From a virus, in IMG/VR virus record IMGVR_UViG_3300020174_001259, positions 1-24,952 of that record: 24,952 bases of DNA; one strand, 5' to 3'. A model generated the notes under the pieces. The model made no database searches, was not told the DNA's origin, and was given only the letters and a program-made list of their open reading frames with translations. The first letter of the stretch is position 1, and every line of letters starts with the position of its first letter. The position numbers and the translations under genes are program-made. Below are positions 15,401-22,298 of the stretch, piece after piece.

Positions 15401-15975
15401 TTGATTGCGCTAATGACGGATACATGGGGGGTGAAAATAAATTAATATTCACCGATAACTGTTTCCCAAATGTAGCTCCAACAACAACTACCACTACAAC
15501 TGCTGATCCGTTATTTAATTACACCACTACAACTACAGGCGCACCTACAACAACAACAACAACAACGGCTGCTCCTACAACAACAACAACTACTACAGCT
15601 ACACCAACGGAAGCTGAGTTCTGCTTAATTAGTGGAGCTACAGGAAACACCGTTTCTTATGGAGGAGGAGAGTATGCTTTTAATGGAAATTCTGGATTAT
15701 ACGGAATGACCACGGGAACTTACACTTTTAAAGATGTAAGCGCTTCTCATCCAATAGCATTTTTGAATTACGGAAAAACTAGTAATGTGACTTACACTGG
15801 TCAATATGCTGTTGGAAACAAAACAGGGCTTGACGGAAATGAATATCCATATTACTATGGTAATGTTACAGTTACAGTGACTGGAGATTTTGATTTCCTT
15901 TCATACGAATGTTACTACCACGGCTACATGGGTGGCGAAAATAATATTATCTTTGATAACACAAATTGTACGTAA
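12442..15975 (+). CDS. Modular virion protein: propeller-like head, four repeat domains, poly-Thr linkers
   Basis: 1177 aa. Residues 1-190 are helical. About 195-510 looks like a beta-propeller, with blade-like motifs SEDMINW (222-228), TKDFVTW (270-276) and SLNGFVW (457-463). Then come four copies of a roughly 120-residue domain, joined by poly-Thr/Ala/Pro linkers (TTTTTTAAP type). The domain pattern is V-x2-(S)-(H)PIA-x-LNYGK, a YxYxHG strand, VTVTGDF and GYMGGEN. Copy 4 has H1103, C1157, H1160 and M1163 in C-x2-H-x2-M spacing, resembling a plastocyanin-type copper site. Copy 3 has H934, C989, D992 and M995; copies 1 and 2 lack the set (Y577; Q789, S850, N853, A856). Cupredoxin kinship is inference. 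Probably a surface-exposed virion protein binding host or sugar. Confidence 0.85.
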   Translation: MANSLSDKAVYIYDIFFSADITSGKLESQLKNSSLNRLAFEEVISYPNLLDAMKSHDRYDELIGIETFAYTLISQNVTREENSKLESNAYLVITDISTDHDDFKAFLKTVSGHIGFGLIMNNVKTAYDVAGNDHAVSLILNNDESIKALLNSEYALKAFGQTPAASAAIFQNTEIFKSLRTSLLFEQKDELPSTLSSDTYVEYIGGRYFTKPNGSHSYMYMSEDMINWETIVHPGYSFSYSPIFDTIAYDEINKAWFFISRDSGAPPFFTKDFVTWENVTASMGNDGCISITNFNNKIIVSYRASSNNWRTGQISYAEGQAGYTLNDISIMPNNLGYYYFRKGHPEYLFMGDGNHYYRLLNTSYEYSTNFWANDASSSYRGIRGISWANDRYYYTHYYSTSGDTRIGVGVINPTLEHFQGVHDRKHYWLHYEGTGHTRVLYANGVYITNVPGGYAISLNGFVWDKKLFDITYSYNLGAVDQRGIVGHIPSTSFVLTSYDATSTLIVEVTTTTTTTAAPAANLPEFITNLNCLVDTTQASVVDYNGLKMLFNGETEYKNTNYVLTNGQYKILNVPEQYPIAVLNKGKYNAIHYTGLSSKRHLIKVRGTEADQPYDFFYGDVTINVTGNFGRVSLYYYKTPENQGYLGMEQIFVHQDYLSNGGTTTSDVLNTVANTNIYSSSIRNFDCVGNEALEKGEAPLVVYTTTTTTDTPSYTVLAQETTTTTEAPFNYGDENYTTAIDVSTSVAHDVALDVNGKLTFDGTSLESLSLSGSRLCLGTGTYIFNVAEDQPIAIEGATSSPFFGPQHSRISYAGDFYKRSVKSINNVPYYFYHGQVIVIVDDIFSTVNLYSFTNGYAGGENGFSFSRVTTTTTAAPTTTTTTTDSNLTYTRCLDSDVSITVDAGNLILDGDPHNANIKYGLNTGVTLLRNVPQSHPIAILNYGKWDKIKYSGKGLSSVSHIAPDGKQYSYFHGDVFITVLGDFGLVSFDCANDGYMGGENKLIFTDNCFPNVAPTTTTTTTADPLFNYTTTTTGAPTTTTTTTAAPTTTTTTTATPTEAEFCLISGATGNTVSYGGGEYAFNGNSGLYGMTTGTYTFKDVSASHPIAFLNYGKTSNVTYTGQYAVGNKTGLDGNEYPYYYGNVTVTVTGDFDFLSYECYYHGYMGGENNIIFDNTNCT
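13963..15612 (+). repeat. Poly-Thr linker tracts (ACN repeats)
   Basis: Four clusters of ACN codons, around 13966-13990, 14550-14610, 15040-15090 and 15478-15610, encode Thr runs separated by AAP, DTP or ADP. In the last cluster the DNA is nearly a pure ACA repeat (15546-15566), so the run length could change by slippage without shifting frame. The runs separate the four repeat domains of the 1177-aa protein. Confidence 0.8.
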
Positions 15976-15988
15976 AAAATAACACAAA

Positions 15989-16465
15989 ATGGCAAGACAA
16001 GGAATTGATTTAGGAACCGCTGGAGACTTAAATACTGGCGACAACATAAGAGATGCATTCGATAAGGTTAACGATAACTTTGTTGAGGTTTACTCTGATA
16101 TAGTCAATCTACAGAATGATGACGCTAATGACGTAACTAAGGTTAATAACAGAACTGGAGACGTTGTTTTGGATATTAATGACGCAAAATATGCAGTTTT
16201 TGTAATTAGTGCTGATACAACTGCGGTTGCTGGTGGACTATATGTTCTTACCGCAAATCTAGTGTTGTCTTTGCCTGCTTCTCCTGCTGTTGGGGATAGT
16301 GTAAAAATATCAAACTTATCTCAGGTGGATACATGTACTCTTGCCAGAAACGGACAGTTGATACTAGGATCAGGATCTGATTTAACATTAGATAACAGGT
16401 ATAGCTCATTTGAGATGGTATTTACAGGAGCGTTAAAAGGTTGGGTAATAATCGGTCAAAACTAA
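15989..16465 (+). CDS. Short fibre-like virion protein (158 aa)
   Basis: The N-terminus MARQGIDLGTAGDLNTGDNI, followed by RDAFDKVNDNFVEVY, is a common opening of phage head- or tail-fibre proteins and probably binds the virion. VNNRTGDVVLDINDAKY is a fibre-type link, followed by a compact beta domain (LYVLTANLVLSLPASPAVGD, then LTLDNRYSSFEMVFTGALKG). At 158 aa it is a short fibre or decoration protein. It lies 13 bases after the large repeat protein and seven before the next gene. Confidence 0.8.
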   Translation: MARQGIDLGTAGDLNTGDNIRDAFDKVNDNFVEVYSDIVNLQNDDANDVTKVNNRTGDVVLDINDAKYAVFVISADTTAVAGGLYVLTANLVLSLPASPAVGDSVKISNLSQVDTCTLARNGQLILGSGSDLTLDNRYSSFEMVFTGALKGWVIIGQN

Positions 16466-16471
16466 TAAACT

Positions 16472-17380
16472 ATGGCGAATTTATCATCATTTTTTGGAGA
16501 CGCTCAAGGAAGCGGAGCTGACACCTCGTTAATAACAGACCCTAGAAAATTACCTATATCTCATAATAATAACCCATTATACTATAAGTATGGAGATAGC
16601 CATACTTGGCATGGAGACCATGAAAATGATTTTTGGTATTACTCTTATAACAACACAGGACAATCAACTAATGGGGATCCTTATACTGCACCTAGTGGGA
16701 GGACTAATACATTAGATAACGCTGGCACTTTAGTTTCTAGTACTACGTTTCCTAGATTAGGAGCTGATTGGAATCAATACGACTCTGCAACTTATGCAGG
16801 TGAGTGGATAACGATAATGGATCACTCTAACGAGGCTGGTAATTTGTGTTATGTAAAAGGGTTTGGAGCTAATCAAGCGACTTACGATTTAACCACAGGA
16901 GACAAACCTATTTCTAAGATTAGAATTACTGTTGATGGAAGTGCATATACATTTCAAGTTCAATTAAGAACTCATAATGACGTAAACTCTAGTACTTTAG
17001 GTTATCAGCATCCAGAATGGGGGCATTTTGGAAAAAGTGGTGCTTGGTATACTAGTTCTTATGGAGCTAGAGTTGGTAACTTTCCAGGAGCTGCATATGG
17101 TGACTTTGTTGATAGAAACTGGTTTAATTACGATCAAGAGGATGAATTTGGAGTTTATGACTGGAATTCTAGAGGAACTACATATCTATTACATCCGTCA
17201 TGGTTTGTTGAAGGAAGAAGACCTTCTGTAAGATATGAGAACAGTATCAAAGTAGAATGTGCAATCAATAAATATACCGACACAGTTACTAACGGCACAG
17301 GGTCAGCAGGGGTTGGTACTCACAGATACACTCATAGGGCATATGCAAAAAGAATTGTAGATCCTATAGTAATCATTTAA
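16472..17380 (+). CDS. Tip/adhesin-like protein, paralogue A (302 aa)
   Basis: Opens with MANLSSFFGDA, identical to the start of the following gene's product, and is followed by a Tyr, Trp, Gly, Asn and Asp-rich domain with many aromatic residues (for example DSHTWHGDHENDFWYYSYNN). A shared ITDxxKxP element near residue 20 and shared (P)(S/K)VR(Y/F)ENS(I/L)KVE near 250 show it is a diverged duplicate of the 284-aa protein. The composition suggests a beta-rich, ligand-binding virion tip. No enzymatic motif is recognised. Placement at the end of the fibre cluster fits receptor binding. Family unnamed. Confidence 0.8.
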   Translation: MANLSSFFGDAQGSGADTSLITDPRKLPISHNNNPLYYKYGDSHTWHGDHENDFWYYSYNNTGQSTNGDPYTAPSGRTNTLDNAGTLVSSTTFPRLGADWNQYDSATYAGEWITIMDHSNEAGNLCYVKGFGANQATYDLTTGDKPISKIRITVDGSAYTFQVQLRTHNDVNSSTLGYQHPEWGHFGKSGAWYTSSYGARVGNFPGAAYGDFVDRNWFNYDQEDEFGVYDWNSRGTTYLLHPSWFVEGRRPSVRYENSIKVECAINKYTDTVTNGTGSAGVGTHRYTHRAYAKRIVDPIVII

Positions 17381-17391
17381 AAAACAAACTC

Positions 17392-18246
17392 ATGGCAAAT
17401 TTATCATCATTTTTCGGAGACGCAGTCTCTTCAGGAACATCTTCTGAAATAACAGATGCGTCTAAAATACCTTTTCGAGCTACATTTACACCAAATTATG
17501 TTTTGAATGGAAGCAACTCAACCTATCACGATGGACAAGATACTTTTTGGAACACTGCTGATTACAATGGTTCTGGAGGAGGCGCATCAAGATTGTTTCA
17601 ATCAAACTTTGTTCAAGACACTGCTGGAGTTGCAGATACATGGCTAACCATTACAGACGTCACAAGCAAATCAGGATATTGGTGTTGGGCAACTGGCTTT
17701 TCTGGTCATTTAATTTCTGATTGGGGGACTACTCCTGTACACTCTTCTTTAAGAATAACTATCGATGGCACGGCTTATACTAGAGGTGCTGACTTAATTA
17801 GATCTGACTGCAACACTGCATCTAACCTAAGCTGGTGCCGTCCTTTTTGGGGGTGGACTGCTGAAAATGATTCGAATATTCAAAATCACTACTATCAAAG
17901 TTGGGCTGCTCTATCTGGTCCATCTGGTAGAATGACTCAACCTATAATTAGGAGTGGCGAGATGTCTAATATGGTTGGAGGAACAACACCATCAAATTTA
18001 GGAACACCAGATGTTTTTTATGCTCATCAAACTACTTATTTAAAAGGTAGGGACCATTACGAAATGTGGGGTTTGCCAAAAGTTAGGTTTGAAAATAGCT
18101 TGAAGGTAGAGGCTAAAATAAGCGTTCCACACCCTTCAATTGCAGCAGGTACAAACATTGGAGGAGCAACGCCTACCACAAATCAACATTATTATTCTGA
18201 TCACGCTTATAGCTATCATTATTACGATACACCTGTTACGATTTAA
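17392..18246 (+). CDS. Tip/adhesin-like protein, paralogue B (284 aa)
   Basis: Paralogue of the preceding protein: the same MANLSSFFGDA start, EITDASKIPF near residue 20, SSLRITIDGTAYTRGADLIR in the middle (compare SKIRITVDGSAYTFQVQLRT) and KVRFENSLKVEAKI near the end. The middle regions differ strongly, as expected when receptor-contact surfaces diversify. It is rich in Trp, His, Ser and Asn with a His/Tyr-rich tail (HYYSDHAYSYHYYDTP). No signal peptide or catalytic site is seen. The DNA of the first 30 or so bases is nearly identical between the two genes. Confidence 0.8.
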   Translation: MANLSSFFGDAVSSGTSSEITDASKIPFRATFTPNYVLNGSNSTYHDGQDTFWNTADYNGSGGGASRLFQSNFVQDTAGVADTWLTITDVTSKSGYWCWATGFSGHLISDWGTTPVHSSLRITIDGTAYTRGADLIRSDCNTASNLSWCRPFWGWTAENDSNIQNHYYQSWAALSGPSGRMTQPIIRSGEMSNMVGGTTPSNLGTPDVFYAHQTTYLKGRDHYEMWGLPKVRFENSLKVEAKISVPHPSIAAGTNIGGATPTTNQHYYSDHAYSYHYYDTPVTI

Positions 18247-18288
18247 TTTCGTAACTTGTGTAGTGTTATTTTAATTTAATATAATTTT

Positions 18289-18954
18289 ATGAAAGCTAAC
18301 ACTATATATTGGGATAAGTATCATGAGCATCTTGATTACGGGGTTGAAGATTTCTTTGTTAGTTGTGTAAAGAAAAAGCCATATTGGTTCTCTTCTTTAA
18401 AAAAACAGCAAATAAATGTAAATCAGAACATGAACGTCAAGACTTGTCCTTCATTTATAGATGTTTTCAAAAAAAGCATGTTATACAAGGCGCCTAGTGA
18501 TCTTGTTTTTTCTATTAGAAATAAAGCTGTGACCGTTCATACGCCAGATAATTTAAACGATTGGTTTTTGGTTACAAGTCATACAAATAATGAGCATTAC
18601 AATCAAATGGGTGATGAATGGAATAAAAATCTTTACAATATAAAATTAAATCCAAGTATAAAGTTTTCTAGCAAAAAACAAATTGATTTGGTTTTTATGG
18701 ATTCCATTTATTATAATTACAATAAAGGAATTATGGTGGCTCCAGGGACAATGACAATAAATCCAAAGGTGGTATTGCAGCCAAACTTGAATATGTTTAT
18801 TGACGTTTCGGAAGATAGAGATGTTTTAATAAAAGCAGGTGAAGTTATTTCTATGGTCTACTTTCCAGAAGGCATTCCTATTTTTGAAAAGAGAAAAATA
18901 ATAGACACCCCTAAGAGAAAGTTCATTGGAGATTACATTTATAGAACAAAATGA
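18289..18954 (+). CDS. Conserved phage protein of unknown function (221 aa)
   Basis: No named family is assigned. Motifs I recall from unnamed phage proteins in structural modules are present: a KTCPSFIDVFKKS segment near residue 51, mixed beta strands, and the C-terminal IKAGEVISMVYFPEG (about 184-198), which resembles a small barrel ending. It is probably soluble and beta-rich. It follows a 42-base gap containing TTG at 18256-18258 and an A/T-rich TAATTTTA, a poor promoter match. The next gene starts on its stop codon (ATGA). It belongs to the module leading to terminase and portal; a head or packaging accessory role is inference. Confidence 0.75.
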   Translation: MKANTIYWDKYHEHLDYGVEDFFVSCVKKKPYWFSSLKKQQINVNQNMNVKTCPSFIDVFKKSMLYKAPSDLVFSIRNKAVTVHTPDNLNDWFLVTSHTNNEHYNQMGDEWNKNLYNIKLNPSIKFSSKKQIDLVFMDSIYYNYNKGIMVAPGTMTINPKVVLQPNLNMFIDVSEDRDVLIKAGEVISMVYFPEGIPIFEKRKIIDTPKRKFIGDYIYRTK

Positions 18955-19169
18955 AACACATTAGAAAAATATCTGTAGGAGCAAACTACAAGGATGCTAT
19001 GCATTATATGATCGACCAGCAAGTTATGGGGGGCGATTGGACAATACACGCTGTTACACAAGACGATCTTAGCTATAATGTATGGATACAAAAAGGCGAT
19101 GAAATTAAAAAATGGAAAGAATTCAATAAGAATATGCCTATAACAATCGAATATAATGTCAACTTTTAA
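18951..19169 (+). CDS. Small conserved phage protein (72 aa)
   Basis: Starts on the ATGA overlap with the previous gene. The sequence MKHIRKISVGANYKDAMHYM, then VMGGDWTIHAVTQDD, NVWIQKGDEIKKWKEFN and the ending MPITIEYNVNF follow a pattern I remember from many marine phages, in which the protein is always short and uncharacterised. It looks like a small alpha/beta fold with no membrane segment. Its end overlaps the next gene by 14 bases, so it is tightly coupled to it. Function unknown. Confidence 0.8.
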   Translation: MKHIRKISVGANYKDAMHYMIDQQVMGGDWTIHAVTQDDLSYNVWIQKGDEIKKWKEFNKNMPITIEYNVNF

Positions 19170-19716
19170 TCCATTACAAAAGTTTTTAATTACACCTAGC
19201 GGAAACTCAGAATACAATAGAGAAAAAAAAGGAGTAATAGTAACTTCTTCTATAGAAAATCACAAAGACGTAAACCGAATTGGTAGGGTTGAAAATGTTC
19301 CTATAGACTATGACGGAGAGATATCTATTGGAGATCTAGTTGTTATTCACCATAACGTCTTCAGATCTTACTACGACATGAAGGGTTATGAGAGAAAAAG
19401 TAGGGAGTATTTCAAAGATAATCTGTATCTTGTAGATTTAAACCAAATATATCTTGTTAAGAAAAATAATAACTGGAATAGTTTTGATCATTTTTGTTTT
19501 GTCACTCCGAAGAAGGAGGCGCAAAAAATGGTTACGCTAGGAGATTATGAATCTAACCAGGGCTTTGTGTCTTATTCAAATAAAGACTTAGAGGCTAGAG
19601 GGATAAGCGAGGGAGATGAAATCGTGTTTGTTGATGATAGTGAATACGAATTTGAGATAGACGAAGTAAAGATGTATCGAATGAAGACTAATGATATTTG
19701 TATTAAATTAAATTAA
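19156..19716 (+). CDS. Putative double GroES-fold protein (186 aa)
   Basis: Two regions follow the GroES barrel order. Residues 8-70: QKFLITPSG, a loop, KKGVIVTSS, IGRVENVPI and ISIGDLVVIHH (compare GroES VIVKR, GGIVLTG, RGEVLAVG, VKVGDIVIF). Residues 135-186: QGFVSYSN, GISEGDEIVFVDD, and the closing EVKMYRMKTNDICIKL (compare EVLIMSESDILAIVEA). The middle is variable. The reading as two fused co-chaperonin-like barrels is inference from motif order and not a clear homology; I recall similar unnamed proteins in marine phages. A role in virion assembly, perhaps with the phage GroEL, is speculative. It overlaps the previous gene by 14 bases. Confidence 0.7.
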   Translation: MSTFNPLQKFLITPSGNSEYNREKKGVIVTSSIENHKDVNRIGRVENVPIDYDGEISIGDLVVIHHNVFRSYYDMKGYERKSREYFKDNLYLVDLNQIYLVKKNNNWNSFDHFCFVTPKKEAQKMVTLGDYESNQGFVSYSNKDLEARGISEGDEIVFVDDSEYEFEIDEVKMYRMKTNDICIKLN

Positions 19717-19717
19717 A

Positions 19718-19792
19718 ATGGATAAAGATTACTGGTACGCTACAACTACGTTCTCAGGAGGCTTTGAGTACACTTATGTCAAAAGATATTAA
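19718..19792 (+). CDS. Possible micro-ORF (24 aa)
   Basis: An ATG one base after the previous stop, in the AAATG context, opens a 24-codon frame (MDKDYWYATTTFSGGFEYTY, then VKRY). It fills the gap exactly and overlaps the next ATG by 17 bases, in the style of neighbouring genes. The peptide is rich in Tyr and aromatic residues. No homologue is recalled; it could be a real short gene or only a coupling leader for the downstream gene. Confidence 0.35.
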   Translation: MDKDYWYATTTFSGGFEYTYVKRY

Positions 19793-20069
19793 AGAAACCA
19801 TAGAAAGAGTCATTGCTGCTGGAGAAAAGGCGGTAGAAGAGCTTATTAAGGTTGCTCATGACGAAATCATTACTGACGATCCAGAACAGGATTTGGCTGC
19901 GGACAGACTTAAAAATGCAGCTGCAACTAAGAAGCTAGCGATCTTTGATGCTTTTGAAATACTGAATAGAATTCAATTAGAGAGAGATAAGTTAGAGAAT
20001 AATGATGAATCACAAGACAAAAAAGACGTCGGATTCCAGAGCTTTGCAGAGTCTAGAGGAAGAAAATAA
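19776..20069 (+). CDS. Conserved protein in small-terminase position
   Basis: I choose the ATG at 19776 (MSKDIKETIERVIAAGEKAV, 97 aa); a TTG at 19764 would add four residues. The protein is almost all helix: KAVEELIKVAHDEIITDD, then DLAADRLKNAAATKKLAIFD, AFEILNRIQLERDKLE. The NAAATKKLAIxDAFEIL stretch is a pattern I remember from unnamed genes just upstream of large terminases in Bacteroidota phages. The size, helical nature and position suggest a small terminase or packaging accessory, but no DNA-binding motif is visible. It overlaps the terminase gene by 68 bases in another frame. Confidence 0.7.
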   Translation: MSKDIKETIERVIAAGEKAVEELIKVAHDEIITDDPEQDLAADRLKNAAATKKLAIFDAFEILNRIQLERDKLENNDESQDKKDVGFQSFAESRGRK

Positions 20070-22293
20070 CAATCTATTTACGTATATAGATGTTGTTTCT
20101 GAAGAGGATTTAAGCAGAAGGAATAAAGAGAAATCGTGGGATTATGGCTATGATCGAGAATCTGATCTAGTAGTTATTTCTAAGACTGGTCAAATTGGTA
20201 GGGTAATTAATATAAACGGATTAAAAATTGCATTACCTTTGCAGCCAAAAAAAATCCATGAGCGAAGCAAGGAAAAATCCCAGCAATTCTGGGAAGAAGC
20301 AGAGTACCCAAATCAACTATTCAAAATCAAGACCATATTCCAGTGGAATAGCATGCCGTCCTCATTCAAAGAGTCATGGATTCCTTACATTGAAGATGAG
20401 TTCGAGAGAAGAGAGAGTGGTTATTGGTTTAAAAATAATGGCACACCTACTTATATTACTGGCAGCCATTACATGTATCTACAATGGACAAAGATAGATG
20501 TAGGTAAACCCGACTTCAGGGAATCAAATAGGATATTCTTTATTTACTGGGAGGCATGTAAAGCTGATCAAAGATGCTATGGATTATGTTATCTAAAAAA
20601 CAGGCGTTCAGGTTTTAGTTTTATGGCTTCTGGAGAGACCGTAAATCAAGCAACGGTTACGTCTGATGCTAGGTTTGGTATTTTATCAAAAACTGGATCT
20701 GACGCTAAGAAGATGTTTACCGACAAGGTTGTGCCAATATCAACAAACTATCCTTTTTTCTTTAAACCCATACAGGATGGTATGGACAGACCGAAGACTG
20801 AGCTCGCATACAGAGTTCCAGCCAGTAAGCTAACAAGAAAAAGCATCGAGGATATAGACAGCGTAGAGGATTTGACTGGTCTTGACACTACAATTGACTG
20901 GAAAAACACAGGAGATAACAGTTATGATGGAGAGAAGTTAAGGCTTTTGGTTCATGATGAATCTGGTAAATGGGAAAGACCTGATAATATACTCAATAAC
21001 TGGCGTGTAACAAAAACCACTTTAAGACTAGGAAGGCGAGTTATTGGAAAGTGCATGATGGGATCTACCTCTAACGCTTTAGATAAGGGTGGAGACAACT
21101 TCAAGAAGTTATTTTACGATTCTGATCCTCAAAACAGAAACTCAAACGGACAAACAAAAAGTGGATTATACTCTTTGTTCATACCAATGGAGTGGAACAT
21201 GGAAGGTTTTTTAGACTGCTTTGGACATCCAGTATTTAAAACCCCAGAAGAACCCGTTGTAGACGTAAATGGCGAGAACATATTTCAGGGGGTTATTGAT
21301 TATTGGGAAAATGAAGTTGATTCATTAAAGAACGATCCTGATGCCTTAAATGAGTTTTATAGACAATTTCCTAGGTCAGAAAATCATGCTTTCAGAGATG
21401 AATCAAAAAACAGCTTGTTCAATCTACAGAAAATATACGAGCAAATAGATTATAACGATACTATTGGAGTAGAATCCCTAGTAATGAAGGGTGATTTTCA
21501 TTGGGAAAATGGAGTTCGTGATAGCAATGTTGTTTGGACTCCATCTAGAAACGGAAAGTTTCATGTAACCTGGCTTCCTCCAAAAGAGCTTAGAAATAAC
21601 GTTATTCGTGAAAACGACACCTTTGCTCCAGGAAACGCACACATTGGCGGTTTTGGATGTGATTCGTATGACATCTCAGGCGTAGTTGGTGGTTTTGGAT
21701 CAAAAGGAGCTTTGCACGGTCTAACTAAAATTAACTTTGATAACGCTCCTTCGGAGATGTTTTTCTTAGAGTATGTAGCTAGACCTCAGACAGCTGAGCT
21801 TTTTTATGAAGATGTTTTGATGGCTATACATTTCTACGGAATGCCTATTCTCGTGGAGAACAACAAGCCAAGGATATTATATTATCTTAAAGAGAGAGGA
21901 TATAGGAAGTTCTCGACTAACAGACCAGATAAAATAAAAAACGACTTATCGAAAACAGAAAAAGAACTAGGAGGAATACCTTCCTCTTCTGCCGTCATAT
22001 CTATACACGCAGAGGCTATAGAAGCTTACATAGAGAAAAACGTTGGAGTAGATGTTCTTGGGTCCTATAGAGATCCTGGATCAATGGGTAAGGTTTATTT
22101 TATGAGAACATTAAAAGATTGGTCTAACTACAACATATTTAACAGAACAAAATACGATGCAACTGTAAGCTCTGGCTTGGCTATAATGGCTAATCAGAGG
22201 TTTGTAAACAAGCCTGTGAAAAAGCATAACAAAATAAGTGTTAAATTTGCAAAGTACAATAATACAGGCTTGAATAGTGAAATTTTAGGATAA
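20002..22293 (+). CDS. terL: Terminase large subunit
   Basis: 763 aa, the ATPase-nuclease that packages DNA into the head through the portal. Motifs: an adenine/Walker A-type KNRRSGFS (199-206) with deviant Walker A spacing; Walker B hydrophobic strand LLVHDE (315-320, D319 and E320); coupling motif GSTSN (354-358). The RNase H-fold nuclease shows D554 in FGCDSYD, E619 in ILVENN and D719 in TKYDA as likely metal ligands. Length and the ELAYRVPASKLTRKS segment recall crAss-like phage terminases, from memory. Starts at 20002 or 20005 are both possible (ATGATG); the gene overlaps the upstream gene by 68 bases. The portal follows five bases after its stop. Confidence 0.93.
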   Translation: MMNHKTKKTSDSRALQSLEEENNNLFTYIDVVSEEDLSRRNKEKSWDYGYDRESDLVVISKTGQIGRVININGLKIALPLQPKKIHERSKEKSQQFWEEAEYPNQLFKIKTIFQWNSMPSSFKESWIPYIEDEFERRESGYWFKNNGTPTYITGSHYMYLQWTKIDVGKPDFRESNRIFFIYWEACKADQRCYGLCYLKNRRSGFSFMASGETVNQATVTSDARFGILSKTGSDAKKMFTDKVVPISTNYPFFFKPIQDGMDRPKTELAYRVPASKLTRKSIEDIDSVEDLTGLDTTIDWKNTGDNSYDGEKLRLLVHDESGKWERPDNILNNWRVTKTTLRLGRRVIGKCMMGSTSNALDKGGDNFKKLFYDSDPQNRNSNGQTKSGLYSLFIPMEWNMEGFLDCFGHPVFKTPEEPVVDVNGENIFQGVIDYWENEVDSLKNDPDALNEFYRQFPRSENHAFRDESKNSLFNLQKIYEQIDYNDTIGVESLVMKGDFHWENGVRDSNVVWTPSRNGKFHVTWLPPKELRNNVIRENDTFAPGNAHIGGFGCDSYDISGVVGGFGSKGALHGLTKINFDNAPSEMFFLEYVARPQTAELFYEDVLMAIHFYGMPILVENNKPRILYYLKERGYRKFSTNRPDKIKNDLSKTEKELGGIPSSSAVISIHAEAIEAYIEKNVGVDVLGSYRDPGSMGKVYFMRTLKDWSNYNIFNRTKYDATVSSGLAIMANQRFVNKPVKKHNKISVKFAKYNNTGLNSEILG

Positions 22294-22298
22294 CCAGC

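Noticed and set aside
15541-15612. Repeated ACA units as a CRISPR-like or satellite array
   Set aside because: The units are codons for poly-Thr linkers in frame with the large virion protein, without spacers.
7319-18246. Diversity-generating retroelement acting on the tail genes
   Set aside because: No reverse transcriptase gene and no template/variable repeat pair with adenine-specific differences was seen; the similarity between 16472 and 17392 is paralogy.
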